DNA of 64,000 nucleotides from Aminobacter niigataensis (GTDB taxonomy: Bacteria > Pseudomonadota > Alphaproteobacteria > Rhizobiales > Rhizobiaceae), in assembly GCF_014200015.1 (NCBI RefSeq), contig NZ_JACHOT010000001.1, positions 1,302,001-1,366,000 of the forward strand, in the 5' to 3' direction. Positions 14,301 through 22,891 of the stretch are shown in pieces. The stretch's first letter is position 1; each line of letters begins with the position of its first letter. The notes below the pieces were generated by a model that saw only the letters and a program-made list of their open reading frames with translations, did no database searches and was not told the origin of the DNA. Made by a program: the position numbers and the translations under genes.

Positions 14301-15289
14301 ACAGCTTTGAAACTCTTGGCGACGCGGCAAAGCGCGTCCTCACCGGCTTGCTCGGCGAGCGTCATTGGGACGGCCAGCCCATCATCGCCCCCGGCGTCTA
14401 TGCCGGCGTGCCGATCGACACCTATCACCGTGAACCGGAACTGTTCGGCGGCGGCTTCTCGATCTCGTCGAGCGGTCTACGCACCCTGCTCCGTCGGCCG
14501 GCCGAATACTGGTGGACCTCGCCGTACAATCCCAACGCCGAGGAACCGGAGACCAAGCAGGCCCTCGACTTCGGCAAGGCGGCTCACATGCTGCTCCTCG
14601 GCGAACACGGCTTCGCTGAACAGTACGCGCTCCGCCCGGAGAAGTACGAAGACGACAAGGGCACCTGGAAGGCTTGGAATGCGAATTCCAACGCCTGCAA
14701 GGAATGGCTGCAGAAGCAGGCCGAGGCCGGTAAGACGGTCATCACCGAAACCGAGATCGGCCATATCCGCCACATGGCGGCGGCGCTTCAGACCAAGGAG
14801 CCGGTTCGGCTCGGCATCCTGAAGGGGCGGATCGAGCGGTCGATCTTCTGCCAGGACAACGGCATCTGGTTGAAGGCGCGGCCCGACGTGGTGCCGAATG
14901 CCAGCGGCGACTTCGTGGATCTCAAGACTGCCGCGTCGGTCGATGACGAAAGCCTGTCACGGGCGATCTATGCCAACGGCTACCACGTCCAAGCCGGCTT
15001 GCTCCGCATGATCGTGCGGGAAGTCCTCGGCGCCGACGCGTTCGCATCGTTCACCTTCGTTTTCGTCGAGAAGGCCCCGCCCTACGACGTCCGTGTCATG
15101 CAGCTGAAGGACAGCGACATCGACCTCGGCGAGCGGCAGGCGCGTTACGGGCTCAAGGTTCTGCGGGACTGCCTGAAGCACAAGGCGTGGCCCGGCTACG
15201 ACGGCTTCGACCGTGACATCTCCTACATCGAAATGCCGCCCTGGGCTCGGACCCGGATCGATGCGGCTCTCAACGCCGAGGCTGCATGA
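14297..15289 (+). CDS. DUF3799-like PD-(D/E)XK exonuclease
   Basis: 330 residues from the ATG at 14297. SISSSGLRTLLRRPAEYWW near residue 54 and LDFGKAAHMLLL near residue 92 are typical of phage RecE/YqaJ-like nucleases. The catalytic core is KARPDVV...DFVDLKTA near residues 194-213 (D, then D-x-K), with Q at GYHVQAGLL near 233. It should degrade one strand of double-stranded ends to leave 3' tails for the RecT annealer encoded two genes later. Together they form a Red/RecET-like recombination pair. Confidence 0.75.
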   Translation: MNSFETLGDAAKRVLTGLLGERHWDGQPIIAPGVYAGVPIDTYHREPELFGGGFSISSSGLRTLLRRPAEYWWTSPYNPNAEEPETKQALDFGKAAHMLLLGEHGFAEQYALRPEKYEDDKGTWKAWNANSNACKEWLQKQAEAGKTVITETEIGHIRHMAAALQTKEPVRLGILKGRIERSIFCQDNGIWLKARPDVVPNASGDFVDLKTAASVDDESLSRAIYANGYHVQAGLLRMIVREVLGADAFASFTFVFVEKAPPYDVRVMQLKDSDIDLGERQARYGLKVLRDCLKHKAWPGYDGFDRDISYIEMPPWARTRIDAALNAEAA

Positions 15290-15534
15290 TGGAGAAGCGA
15301 GCCCGCTACTGGATGGTGTGGAACGCTGGCCACCCGATTTCATCGGCTCGGCACCGGCATGCATCGCGAGCTTCGGCCGAAAGCGAGGCTGAACGCTTGG
15401 CCGCGCAGAACCCCGGACAAGAGTTCGTCGTGCTCAAGGCTGTCTCAGGCGTCAGCGCAACCCGACCTGATCCCAAATTCCGCTGGGCCGTCTTCAAGAC
15501 AAGCCACGAGCTCGACGACGGCATCCCCTTTTGA
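15286..15534 (+). CDS. Small phage protein between nuclease and RecT
   Basis: 82 residues (MMEKRARYWMVWNAGHPISS). RYWMVWN followed by an Ala/Glu-rich helix and NPGQEFVVLKAV is a small conserved phage pattern without known function. Coupled by ATGA at its start and overlapping the next gene. It might be an accessory of the recombination pair, but only position suggests this. Confidence 0.55.
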   Translation: MMEKRARYWMVWNAGHPISSARHRHASRASAESEAERLAAQNPGQEFVVLKAVSGVSATRPDPKFRWAVFKTSHELDDGIPF

Positions 15535-15539
15535 GAGCT

Positions 15540-16685
15540 ATGACCATGAACCAGATTGTTCCATCCGATCAGACATCCACCAAAGAGATCGGCATCGTCA
15601 CCGGTGCCGGCGGCTCATCAATCGCACCGCAGAACCTGGGCGAAGTCGTTCGGTTCGCCGAAGTCATGGCCCGTGCCGACATTGCACTGCCGAAGCATCT
15701 CCGCGGCAACGCTGGCGCCTGCATGGCCGTGGCGCTCCAGGCTCTCGAATGGCAGATGTCGCCCTTCGCCGTGGCGTCCAAGTCCTATTCGGTCAATGGT
15801 ATGATTGCCTACGAGGCTCAGTTGATCGCGGCAGTGGTCAACACCCGCTCGGGCATCAAGGGCCGGCTGCAGTACGAGTTCACCGGCACGGGCAACGAAC
15901 TGGCCTGTAAGGTGACGGGCACGCTCAACGGGTCGGAATGCTCGTACGAGACGCCGCCCTATGCCGCGATCCAGCCGAAGAACTCGCCGTTGTGGAAAAC
16001 CGATCCCAGGCAACAGCTCGGCTACTATGCCGCCCGCTCTTGGGCGCGCCGGCATTGCCCGGAGGTGATCCTTGGCGTCTACGACCGCGAAGAGGCCGAG
16101 CACTTCGGCCCTGACAACGCGAAGGACGTCACGCCGTCCGTCATGCAGCGCCTTCAAGCGCAGCAGCAGCCACAGGACGCCGCACAGCCAGGTGAAGGCT
16201 TCGACGTTGACTTCGTGACCCGCGAGACGGCCGCGCTGTCTGGCGAGGCTTCAACCGATCAAGAACCGTCCGACACAGTTCCCTCGTCGGACGACGGCAG
16301 CGGGGAGCCAGCCCAGGCGTCCCCCATCCCCGCTGCCGACCCTTCCGCCGAAGATGGCGGCCCGGAGGCCGGTGGCATTGGAGCGCAGGCAGAACCTGAC
16401 GTGTTGCCGGCCTCCGATCTCACTCAGGAGGACCGGGACTGGCTAAAGCAGACCGCCAAGATGCTGTGGGCCGCCACCGGACCCGGCGAAGGCGAGGTGC
16501 TGAAGAACCAGTTCGCCGGTATCCGTGACAGCCTCACCCCGCCGACGGTCACCAAGGCCGCGCGCGACAAGGGCATGTCGATACTGCGCAACTGCTCGGC
16601 AGTCTGCGACGGCACCCAGGACATGGCCGATACCCTCGAACTGATCGCCGGCATTGCCGGGGTCGAAGCGCGGGAGATCGTGTGA
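15540..16685 (+). CDS. recT: RecT-family single-strand annealing protein
   Basis: 381 residues from the ATG at 15540 (gagag upstream); 15546 is an alternative. The N-terminal 190 residues carry the RecT core (VALQALEWQMSPFAVASKSYSVNGMIAYEAQLIAAVVN, and YYAARSWARRHCPEVILGVYDREEAEH near 155-182). A long Pro/Ser/Asp-rich linker (about 205-285) leads to a helical C-terminal domain (LTQEDRDWLKQTAKMLWAA...). It anneals complementary single strands generated by the upstream nuclease. The long acidic linker plus extra C-terminal domain is more than a minimal RecT needs. Confidence 0.85.
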   Translation: MTMNQIVPSDQTSTKEIGIVTGAGGSSIAPQNLGEVVRFAEVMARADIALPKHLRGNAGACMAVALQALEWQMSPFAVASKSYSVNGMIAYEAQLIAAVVNTRSGIKGRLQYEFTGTGNELACKVTGTLNGSECSYETPPYAAIQPKNSPLWKTDPRQQLGYYAARSWARRHCPEVILGVYDREEAEHFGPDNAKDVTPSVMQRLQAQQQPQDAAQPGEGFDVDFVTRETAALSGEASTDQEPSDTVPSSDDGSGEPAQASPIPAADPSAEDGGPEAGGIGAQAEPDVLPASDLTQEDRDWLKQTAKMLWAATGPGEGEVLKNQFAGIRDSLTPPTVTKAARDKGMSILRNCSAVCDGTQDMADTLELIAGIAGVEAREIV

Positions 16686-17098
16686 TGGCCATGCAGTTCG
16701 TCAAACCCGCCACGGCCTTTTCTCTCGACAAGTCGTCCAAGGCCACCAAGCGCATGGAAGACCAGGCGCATCTTGCCTTCATCAGGAAGTTGCCGAGCGT
16801 ACTGTCAGGCGAGTTCGGCTGCGAGGCCTGCCACATCAGGATCGGCAGCGCTGTGCACCGGAAGAAGCACACCGGCATGCAGCAGAAGCCCGACGACTGC
16901 TGGACACTGCCCCTGACCTCGACAGAGCACAAGCAGCAGCACTCGGAGAACGAACTTCTGTTCTGGCGCTCGCACGGGATCGACCCGTTCGAACTGGCAA
17001 TCAAGCTCTACGAAATCACAGGCGACATCGAGGCGGGGCAGCGTGTCATCGCAGCCGCTCGCCCGATGTTCGCGCAGATAGCGAGGACAGAGGCATGA
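16685..17098 (+). CDS. DUF968/HNH-like phage nuclease
   Basis: 137 residues from the ATG at 16685 (TGATG overlap with recT). CEACHIRIG near residue 46 and GMQQKPDDCWTLPLTSTEHKQQHSENELLFWRSHGIDP near 63-100 match the DUF968 family, whose Cys and His residues bind metal in an HNH-like fold. Such proteins act as recombination or packaging-linked endonucleases in phages; the precise role is not known. Its place right after recT suits a recombination function. Confidence 0.7.
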   Translation: MAMQFVKPATAFSLDKSSKATKRMEDQAHLAFIRKLPSVLSGEFGCEACHIRIGSAVHRKKHTGMQQKPDDCWTLPLTSTEHKQQHSENELLFWRSHGIDPFELAIKLYEITGDIEAGQRVIAAARPMFAQIARTEA

Positions 17099-17370
17099 CG
17101 AGGCCATCCGGAGTTTTCAAACAGGACCGCGCCGCTCGCATGGCGTGGGGCAACGCGTATGACGCCATCCCCAAGAGTGTGTTCGCTCTCGCGGCCTGGC
17201 ATCTCGCAAACGTGGCAAGCGGCCAAGCAGATACGGTTGGGGCTGCCGAGAGCAGGATGATCGAAGAACTGGAGGCACTTCGCTACGGCCATTTGCCTCA
17301 AACACAGGCAGACCGGGCGATCAAGGCCATCCACGCCACCGCCGCCCGTTCCGCAGCCAGGAGCGCTTAG
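17095..17370 (+). CDS. Hypothetical phage protein
   Basis: 91 residues from the ATG at 17095 (ATGA overlap). MTRPSGVFKQDRAARMAWGNAYDAIPKSVFALAAWHLANVAS is helical, ending in an Ala/Arg-rich tail. No family recognised. Confidence 0.5.
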   Translation: MTRPSGVFKQDRAARMAWGNAYDAIPKSVFALAAWHLANVASGQADTVGAAESRMIEELEALRYGHLPQTQADRAIKAIHATAARSAARSA

Positions 17371-17372
17371 CT

Positions 17373-17690
17373 ATGGCTGGAACGAAACAAGCGGCAGCAA
17401 CACCGGGGCCGTGGGTAGCTGAGCCCGGCACGACTACCGGGCGCCAGGTCGTCGCTCCCAATGCACCAAAGGTGAAGCGAGTGATCGCCCGGCTGGGCGG
17501 CCCGGATCGCGAGGCCAACGCCCACCTGATCGCGGCGGCGCCTGATCTGCTGGGCGAGCTTAAGCGCATGGTCGAGCACTTCAGCGCGTGGGCCAACGAT
17601 CACTCCGACGAGGCGACAACCGAAACATGGGCAGCGCTGTATTGCGCCCGCGCCGCCCTCGCCAAAGCGGAGGGCTCCTCCCATGACTGA
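17373..17690 (+). CDS. Conserved phage protein with DREANAHLIAAAPDLL motif
   Basis: 105 residues. GPWVAEPG at the N-terminus and DREANAHLIAAAPDLLGELKRMVEH in the middle form a very common pattern of small phage proteins whose role is unknown. It overlaps the next gene by eight bases. Confidence 0.6.
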   Translation: MAGTKQAAATPGPWVAEPGTTTGRQVVAPNAPKVKRVIARLGGPDREANAHLIAAAPDLLGELKRMVEHFSAWANDHSDEATTETWAALYCARAALAKAEGSSHD

Positions 17691-18690
17691 ACTCGACAAG
17701 ACGGGACTGGAAGCGGCTTGGGACGCGAATGCGGAGCGCGTCGCGTTCAATCTATGTTCGGAATTCGGGTCCGATTTCGTCGCGGACAATCAGGCGTTCG
17801 CCAAGGCTGTGGTTCGCGAATATCTGGCCGCACCAGCCACCACTTCAAAAGGAGTGACGGAGGAGCAGACACCCGCGCGTGAATGGCGGTGCTTCCACTG
17901 TGACGAGGTTTTTACCGAAGAGCAGGCTGCACGCGACCACTTCGGCGCTCTGACCGTCATCGGCATCCCAATCACTGACCCGGCCTGTTGCGTCGACATC
18001 GGTAAGTTCCGAGACATGGAACATCAGCTTCAACGCTACGGGATGGAGGACAGCGACAAGGATCGCGAAATCGCAGCCATGCACTCCAAGCACGCTAGGG
18101 CACTCATGGACGAAGAGGAAAAGGGCTACGCTCGTGGCTTGCGAGACGCACGCCTCGAAGCCTCTCGGGTAGCGCCAGTCAGCCAGAAAGAGGCGGTGGC
18201 GCGCGACGAAGACGACATGCCCGAGCGGATTTGGGCGGGTGATTTCGACGCCAGCGGTTTCGGCCATTGCGTGGCTGGTCCCCAGGGCGGCCTTTACGCC
18301 GAATACGTCCGCGCCGATCTCGCATCACCCTCCCCAGCACCTGCAGGAGAGCCGGGGATCAAGGCCGTGATGCCTGAAGAGCCCAATGACGCGATGTTGC
18401 GCGTTCTTTTCGAACTCAACTCGGGACAGCCACGAAACACCGCCGAAGCTATCGCGGCCTACAAACTGTTGCGCAATCTCGTCGAGCGTAGCCACCCCAC
18501 TCCTACGCCAGTCTCAGCGCCTGTGGGGGAGAGCCAGACTGTATCCCTCAACGGAAGGACCGTCGAGCTGACCGGGCTTGCGCTTGAGGTTATGCGGGCG
18601 ATGGACAAGTCCGAAGCCACCGCCGTTCGGGAGACGTTCAAGCGAGGTTTCGACGGCGGTTCCCGCTCCGCTGCGGAGGACAACCAATGA
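17683..18690 (+). CDS. Composite phage protein with C2H2-like motif
   Basis: 335 residues. Residues 65-100 hold WRCFHCDEVFTEEQAARDHFG, a Cys2-His pattern like a single zinc finger. A charged helical region follows (EEEKGYARGLRDARLEA), then two Pro/Ala-rich linkers joining short domains. Such modular proteins are common in phages of rhizobia and probably bind nucleic acid or act as adaptors. No enzyme motif seen. Confidence 0.5.
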   Translation: MTELDKTGLEAAWDANAERVAFNLCSEFGSDFVADNQAFAKAVVREYLAAPATTSKGVTEEQTPAREWRCFHCDEVFTEEQAARDHFGALTVIGIPITDPACCVDIGKFRDMEHQLQRYGMEDSDKDREIAAMHSKHARALMDEEEKGYARGLRDARLEASRVAPVSQKEAVARDEDDMPERIWAGDFDASGFGHCVAGPQGGLYAEYVRADLASPSPAPAGEPGIKAVMPEEPNDAMLRVLFELNSGQPRNTAEAIAAYKLLRNLVERSHPTPTPVSAPVGESQTVSLNGRTVELTGLALEVMRAMDKSEATAVRETFKRGFDGGSRSAAEDNQ

Positions 18691-18905
18691 ACCTCCGACA
18701 GATCGAATTGGGTGAGAGGAACAGGGCGGCTGTCCGCGCTTTGATGGTCACCCATCTCGGCATCTCGCGGGTGGAAATCGCGGCCAAGCTAAGTCTGAGC
18801 CCCATGGCGGTCACGCGTCACGTCACCGCGATCCGCAGCGAATGGGGTGGTGAAGCGTTGCCAACGCGCCGCGCCGACCGCTCCCCGGCTGTGGAGGGCA
18901 AGTAG
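18687..18905 (+). CDS. Small winged-HTH-like regulator
   Basis: 72 residues. MVTHLGISRVEIAAKLSLSPMAVTRHVTAIRSEW is a clear helix-turn-helix of the ArsR/MarR or GntR flavour, with a short basic tail. ATGA overlap with the previous gene. It may regulate phage genes; the targets are unknown. Confidence 0.6.
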   Translation: MNLRQIELGERNRAAVRALMVTHLGISRVEIAAKLSLSPMAVTRHVTAIRSEWGGEALPTRRADRSPAVEGK

Positions 18906-18906
18906 C

Positions 18907-19152
18907 ATGGCGATCAGAGTCCGAAAAGACGGCACGATGTGGTGCGCGGCCCACACTGAACCTCTTGTTGGCGACACCTACATCGGTGATGGACTGCATT
19001 ATGAGATGTCGGTCGAGCAGGGCGTGATCGTCGCGCTGCCGATGCCCGAGCATCTTGGGCATTGCCAGTGGTGGTGGGCCAACTCTGCGCCGGAAGCGGC
19101 CGACCGCACATTCGCCGCCCCTAGTGCCGGCGCGCAAGGGGGTGAGATGTGA
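18907..19152 (+). CDS. Small hypothetical phage protein
   Basis: 81 residues from the ATG at 18907. MAIRVRKDGTMWCAAHTEPLVGDTYIGDGLHYEMSVEQGVIVA...HCQWWW contains several Cys and His residues (C13, H16, H31, C53 region) that could bind metal. No family recognised. Confidence 0.5.
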   Translation: MAIRVRKDGTMWCAAHTEPLVGDTYIGDGLHYEMSVEQGVIVALPMPEHLGHCQWWWANSAPEAADRTFAAPSAGAQGGEM

Positions 19153-19403
19153 AGAACAAACTCATCGACTTGAACAACCATCTATTCGCGCAGCTTGAGC
19201 GGCTCAGCGACGAGGATCTGACGAAAGAGCAGATCGAGCAGGAGGTTCGGCGCACCGAGGCCGTTGTCTCGGTCAGCCAGCAGATCGTCCAGAATGCCGA
19301 TCTTGCCTTGAAGGCCGCAAAGCTGGTGGCCGAGCACGGCGCCTACGTCGGCAAATATCTGCCGATGATAGAAGCCAGGACGAGCAAGGAAGATGACGAA
19401 TGA
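19149..19403 (+). CDS. Conserved helical phage protein
   Basis: 84 residues from a GTG that overlaps the preceding stop. MKNKLIDLNNHLFAQLERLSDEDL...EQIEQEVRRTEAVVSVSQQIV is a recurrent small protein in prophages of this bacterial order, often near the HNH gene as here. Entirely helical; function unknown. Confidence 0.6.
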   Translation: MKNKLIDLNNHLFAQLERLSDEDLTKEQIEQEVRRTEAVVSVSQQIVQNADLALKAAKLVAEHGAYVGKYLPMIEARTSKEDDE

Positions 19404-20059
19404 AGGGGCAACCGATCCCATATAGCTGCTCAGAGATGGCGTGGCTTGAGGCCAATCGCGTCTTGGTCATCGGCGACTATCATCGCGCCTTCTGCGAGGT
19501 GTTTGGACGCACCGACGTATCCGCAGGCAATCTGCACGCCCTGCGAAAGCGCAGGGGCTGGAAGACCGGCAGGACGGGTTGTTTCGAAAAGGGCCAGATC
19601 GCGTTCAACAAAGGCATCCCCTGTGAGCCAGGCAAGGGCGGGCGGCATCCCAATGCCCGCAAGACGCAGTTCAGCAAGGGCAACCGCAGCGGCGTAGCCG
19701 AGGCAATTTACAAGCCTATCGGCTCCGAGCGTGTCAGCAAGGACGGCTACATCGAGCGCAAGGTGCATGATGGCCTGCCGAGGCAATCGCGCTGGCAGAC
19801 TGTCCAAAAAATCGAGTGGGAGGCCGTCAACGGCCCACTGCCGGACGGGATGTTCCTCAAGTGCCGGGACGGGAACAGGGCGAACACCGAACCGTCGAAT
19901 TGGGAACCGCTCCCGCGCGCAACGCTGCCATATCTGAACGGTCATCGCGGCTTCGACTACGGGGCTGCTGAGCCGGAAGTTAGACCTGCGATCATTGCCC
20001 TGGCGAAGGTCAGGCACGCGGCCAAGACCGCCAAGACCAAAGCGAGGTCCGCAGCATGA
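19400..20059 (+). CDS. HNH-type homing-like endonuclease
   Basis: 219 residues. The N-terminal region has a DNA-binding look (FGRTDVSAGNLHALRKRRGW). Repeated FxKGxxxxNKG elements follow (KGQIAFNKGIPC, KTQFSKGNRSG). Near residues 108-165, PIGSERVSKDGYIERKVHD...VEWEAVNGPLPDGMFLKCRDGNRANTEPSNWE is the HNH-like core seen in phage endonucleases and their NUMOD-type neighbours. The first core His is not in the usual place, so activity is uncertain. ATGA overlap with the gene before. Confidence 0.65.
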   Translation: MKGQPIPYSCSEMAWLEANRVLVIGDYHRAFCEVFGRTDVSAGNLHALRKRRGWKTGRTGCFEKGQIAFNKGIPCEPGKGGRHPNARKTQFSKGNRSGVAEAIYKPIGSERVSKDGYIERKVHDGLPRQSRWQTVQKIEWEAVNGPLPDGMFLKCRDGNRANTEPSNWEPLPRATLPYLNGHRGFDYGAAEPEVRPAIIALAKVRHAAKTAKTKARSAA

Positions 20060-20547
20060 CCGACAACCTGCGCGCGCCCGTGCAAGGCTACAGTGCTGGC
20101 ATCCCCTGGTCCCTGCATCTCCGTGCTTGGGACGTCTATGCCAAGAAATATGGCAGGTCGCAAACCGCCGAGCGATTGGCCGAACGTGGCGGCTTCGGAA
20201 CCCAAGAACTGGACATCTTCGTTCCAGGCTGGCGCGACGAGGTGTCAGAGATCACCCGCCTCCAAGAGGCTCTTGCAGCAGCAGAGGCGGAAGTCGAGCG
20301 GCTGTTGCCTATCGAAGCCGAAGCAGCAGAAGGCCGGGAGATCAACGGCGAACTGCGCACTAAGCTTGTTGAGGCCGAAGCTCGCCTCACCGCTCTGCGA
20401 TGGGCCGGCGCTGGTCTGGCGAACATCGCCCATAACATCCATCAACTCGGCGCTGCCGACCCGAGCGCGCTTCAGTCGCTGAAGTCGTCTCAGATCGAAT
20501 GGGACGCCGCCATTCGTTCTCTCTCCAATGATGAGGCACCGAAATGA
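20056..20547 (+). CDS. Phage protein with coiled coil
   Basis: 163 residues. The N-terminus (GIPWSLHLRAWDVYAKKYGRSQTAERLAERGGFG) resembles a recurrent phage domain. A strong coiled coil follows at about 70-115 (ITRLQEALAAAEAEVERLLPIEAEAAEG). Function unknown. Coupled by ATGA on both sides. Confidence 0.5.
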   Translation: MTDNLRAPVQGYSAGIPWSLHLRAWDVYAKKYGRSQTAERLAERGGFGTQELDIFVPGWRDEVSEITRLQEALAAAEAEVERLLPIEAEAAEGREINGELRTKLVEAEARLTALRWAGAGLANIAHNIHQLGAADPSALQSLKSSQIEWDAAIRSLSNDEAPK

Positions 20548-20930
20548 GCCATGCTGATCTGATCGAAAAGCTTGAAGCTCTGGCCGGGCCAGATGGTACG
20601 GTTAACGTTGATATCCACCGTGCCTGCGGCCAGACATTTGTCATGGAATACTGGTCGGAAAGCGACACGACCCCACGCGAAAATCTGAGCATGGTCCCTC
20701 GCTACACCGCCTCGCTCGACGCAGCCGTTGCTCTGGTAGAGCGCGTGCTGCCGAGTTGGGAATGGCAGGTTGGTGACGACGCCCACTTCGGCAAGTACGG
20801 GGCGGTCTACCAGAGCCTATCGGAAGGCGGCGCAGGCCTGAGCGAAGAAGACATGGTGTCAGCAGCCACTCCCGCCATTGCCCTCCTGATCGCCACCCTG
20901 AAAGCCCTCCAGGAGAACAGCAATGGCTGA
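20544..20930 (+). CDS. Conserved phage protein
   Basis: 128 residues. RYTASLDAAVALVERVLPSWEWQVG and SAATPAIALLIATLKAL form a common phage pattern of unknown function, often repeated in cryptic prophages. ATGA overlap with the previous gene. Confidence 0.6.
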   Translation: MSHADLIEKLEALAGPDGTVNVDIHRACGQTFVMEYWSESDTTPRENLSMVPRYTASLDAAVALVERVLPSWEWQVGDDAHFGKYGAVYQSLSEGGAGLSEEDMVSAATPAIALLIATLKALQENSNG

Positions 20931-21189
20931 GATCGCCGCGCGCCTGCGCGAGTTCCCCGATTACACCACTGTCAACATCGGCAAGCACCGGACCACCTTC
21001 AATAAATGGGTGCTCGAAGCAGCCGACGCCCTCGACGCCAAGGATAAGCAAATAGCGGAATTGACGGCGGCGCTGTCCGAGATTGCAGCAGGACCACACC
21101 TTCTGTCCTGTGACAAAGCCAAGTGGGCCGATTGGGCTGCTGATCGAGCCGCCTCCAGCCTCCCCAATAAGGAAGATCGAAATGGCTAA
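20923..21189 (+). CDS. Small helical phage protein
   Basis: 88 residues (MAEIAARLREFPDYTTVNIGKHRTTFNKWVLEAADALDAKDKQ). Helical, without a recognised domain. Its end overlaps the hydrolase start by eight bases. Confidence 0.5.
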   Translation: MAEIAARLREFPDYTTVNIGKHRTTFNKWVLEAADALDAKDKQIAELTAALSEIAAGPHLLSCDKAKWADWAADRAASSLPNKEDRNG

Positions 21190-21739
21190 GACGCGCGCAG
21201 GCGACTGGATGCAAACCTTTACCGGGCGCCAGTTTTGGCCGCTCGACCCTAGGCCGAATGAGATGTTCATCGAGGACATTGCTCATGCGCTGTCATTGCA
21301 GTGCCGGTTCGGTGGGCACTGCATCAAGTTCTATTCGGTTGCCGAACATTGCGTGCATTTGGCTCGCCATGTCTCGTCTGAAAATAGGCTGTGGGCGCTG
21401 CTGCATGACGCCAGCGAAGCCTACATTGTGGACGTTCCTAGGCCGCTGAAACGCTTCCTGGCTGGCTACAAGCCGGCAGAAGACGCGGTAATGGAGGCCG
21501 TCTGCGAGCGCTTCGGCCTTCCACCGGAAATGCCCGCAGAAGTCCACGAAGCAGACATGCGCATCATCCAAGACGAGCGCGTCAACCTGTCGGATTGCGT
21601 CACTGAGTGGGGCTACCTGTCGCCCCCTCTGGGCATTCAGATCGAGTGCTGGCCGCCTGAACGAGCCAAGGCCGAGTTTCTAGACACATTCGCGCGGGTC
21701 TTCTCCCGCCCCTCTCCCGAGGGTGAAGCAAATGGCTAG
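21182..21739 (+). CDS. HD-domain nucleotide hydrolase (YfbR-like)
   Basis: 185 residues from the ATG at 21182. DIAHALSLQCRFGGHCIKFYSVAEHCVHLARHV and ALLHDASEAYIVDVPRPLKRFL supply the H...HD...D metal ligands of HD phosphohydrolases, with the YfbR-like WALLHDASEAY signature. Such phage enzymes are thought to hydrolyse deoxynucleotides and shift the pool during replication. The substrate here is inferred from the family. Confidence 0.75.
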   Translation: MAKTRAGDWMQTFTGRQFWPLDPRPNEMFIEDIAHALSLQCRFGGHCIKFYSVAEHCVHLARHVSSENRLWALLHDASEAYIVDVPRPLKRFLAGYKPAEDAVMEAVCERFGLPPEMPAEVHEADMRIIQDERVNLSDCVTEWGYLSPPLGIQIECWPPERAKAEFLDTFARVFSRPSPEGEANG

Positions 21740-22040
21740 AAGGGTGCAACTCTCCCGCAAGAAGGGCTGGAAGATGCCCGAGAACACCGTGAAGGTTGAT
21801 CGATCGACAAGGTGGGGCAACCCGTTCAAGGTGACGCCGGAACATGCTGCCGCCGAAGCCGTAAGCGACTTCCGAGACTATGTCATTGGCAGGCTGGTCA
21901 ATGGCGTTGGATATCCACTTGCAGAGCTTCGCGGCAAGAACCTCGCATGCTGGTGCCGGCTCGATCAGCCCTGCCATGCCGATGTCCTACTCGATCTGGC
22001 GAATGCCCCCGCCCCCGCACATAAGGAACAGGCGGAATGA
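21732..22040 (+). CDS. DUF4326 protein
   Basis: 102 residues from the ATG at 21732. VKVDRSTRWGNPFKV...DYVIGRLVNGVG and LRGKNLACWCRLDQPCHADVLLDLAN are the two halves of DUF4326, with the CWC...CHAD cysteines likely to bind a metal. The family is widespread in phages and has no proven function. It follows the HD hydrolase, which hints at nucleotide or DNA metabolism. Confidence 0.75.
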   Translation: MARRVQLSRKKGWKMPENTVKVDRSTRWGNPFKVTPEHAAAEAVSDFRDYVIGRLVNGVGYPLAELRGKNLACWCRLDQPCHADVLLDLANAPAPAHKEQAE

Positions 22041-22279
22041 CGAGGGCGCGGGTCGCACAATCGCGTCCCGACGACGCCCCGATCACGCTGGAGCGGATCG
22101 AGAAGTGCCTTGATCGCCTGGCGGTGATCATGATGCAGGACCGCGAGCATGCGCCAAGGATGCTGCCGATCTTCAGAAGGCTTGAGAGGGAGGCGGAGGC
22201 GCTTCGTCAGTCTCACGACGAGTTGGCCGACGTGTTTGAGCGTGCTCAACGATCGCTGGGCCAAAAGCATGTTTTGTAG
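22037..22279 (+). CDS. Small helical protein, last gene of the rightward operon
   Basis: 80 residues (MTRARVAQSRPDDAPITLERI...). Basic N-terminus, then an uninterrupted helix (ERIEKCLDRLAVIMMQDREHAPRMLPIFRRLEREAEALRQ). It ends six bases from the stop of the convergent unknown cassette. Function unknown. Confidence 0.5.
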   Translation: MTRARVAQSRPDDAPITLERIEKCLDRLAVIMMQDREHAPRMLPIFRRLEREAEALRQSHDELADVFERAQRSLGQKHVL

Positions 22280-22285
22280 AGAAGC

Positions 22286-22891
22286 CTACGACTGCGTTGT
22301 CTCTTCAGCAGGAAGAAGCACCATCCGTATGTCTGCGAACATATCCGCTAAGTCCGCGTCGCAGTCGCAAATATGAGACTTAGGGTCCGTAAGACTTGCT
22401 CGAAGGTGCGCTATGATCCGCGTACGTTCGAAGCTAACTTCTGACTTTCGAGCCTCTTCGGCCGTTCTGCGAAGTATGATGTCGCAGTGCTCGTCGAGCC
22501 CGTCCAGTGGAGAAGACTCCACCGCTATCGACAAAAGGCGCGCTGGGGCGGCTAAGACATCTCCAACGCTAAGCTTGAACGAGCCCAAATAGTGCACGGT
22601 CTCTCCGGGCCTGTCGAGAGGCGCGCCTTTCGCCTGCTCTTTCTTCTGGTTGGCAGCCACCGCAGTCCGACAACCAAAGTCGTCGACGTCATCTTGATTG
22701 GGAAGCAAAATCCCCCTGCCCACCGACAAGGTGTAAGTGCGCTCGCCGGCCTCATCGTATCCGTTGTGAAAATCGGCAACGGCCTTGTCTGGACCTATGA
22801 CCCCGGACAACACCATCCTGGGATAAAGCGCGGCGCGATAAACCGACTCATCAGCGGCGAGCATTCTTGACGGCGCCGGAGTTGTTAGCAC
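22286..22891 (-). CDS. Unknown protein C of a three-gene cassette
   Basis: 201 residues (MLTTPAPSRMLAADESVYRAALYPRMVLSGVIG...). It contains an acidic segment (NQDDVDDFGCRTAVAANQKKEQAKGAPL) and helical C-terminal stretches, with no membrane helix, signal peptide or enzyme motif that I recognise. It overlaps the upstream gene by 41 bases, so the three genes at 22286-24175 are one leftward operon. It reads against the phage early operon and lies beside the integrase, a typical cargo position. Confidence 0.55.
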   Translation of the reverse strand: MLTTPAPSRMLAADESVYRAALYPRMVLSGVIGPDKAVADFHNGYDEAGERTYTLSVGRGILLPNQDDVDDFGCRTAVAANQKKEQAKGAPLDRPGETVHYLGSFKLSVGDVLAAPARLLSIAVESSPLDGLDEHCDIILRRTAEEARKSEVSFERTRIIAHLRASLTDPKSHICDCDADLADMFADIRMVLLPAEETTQS

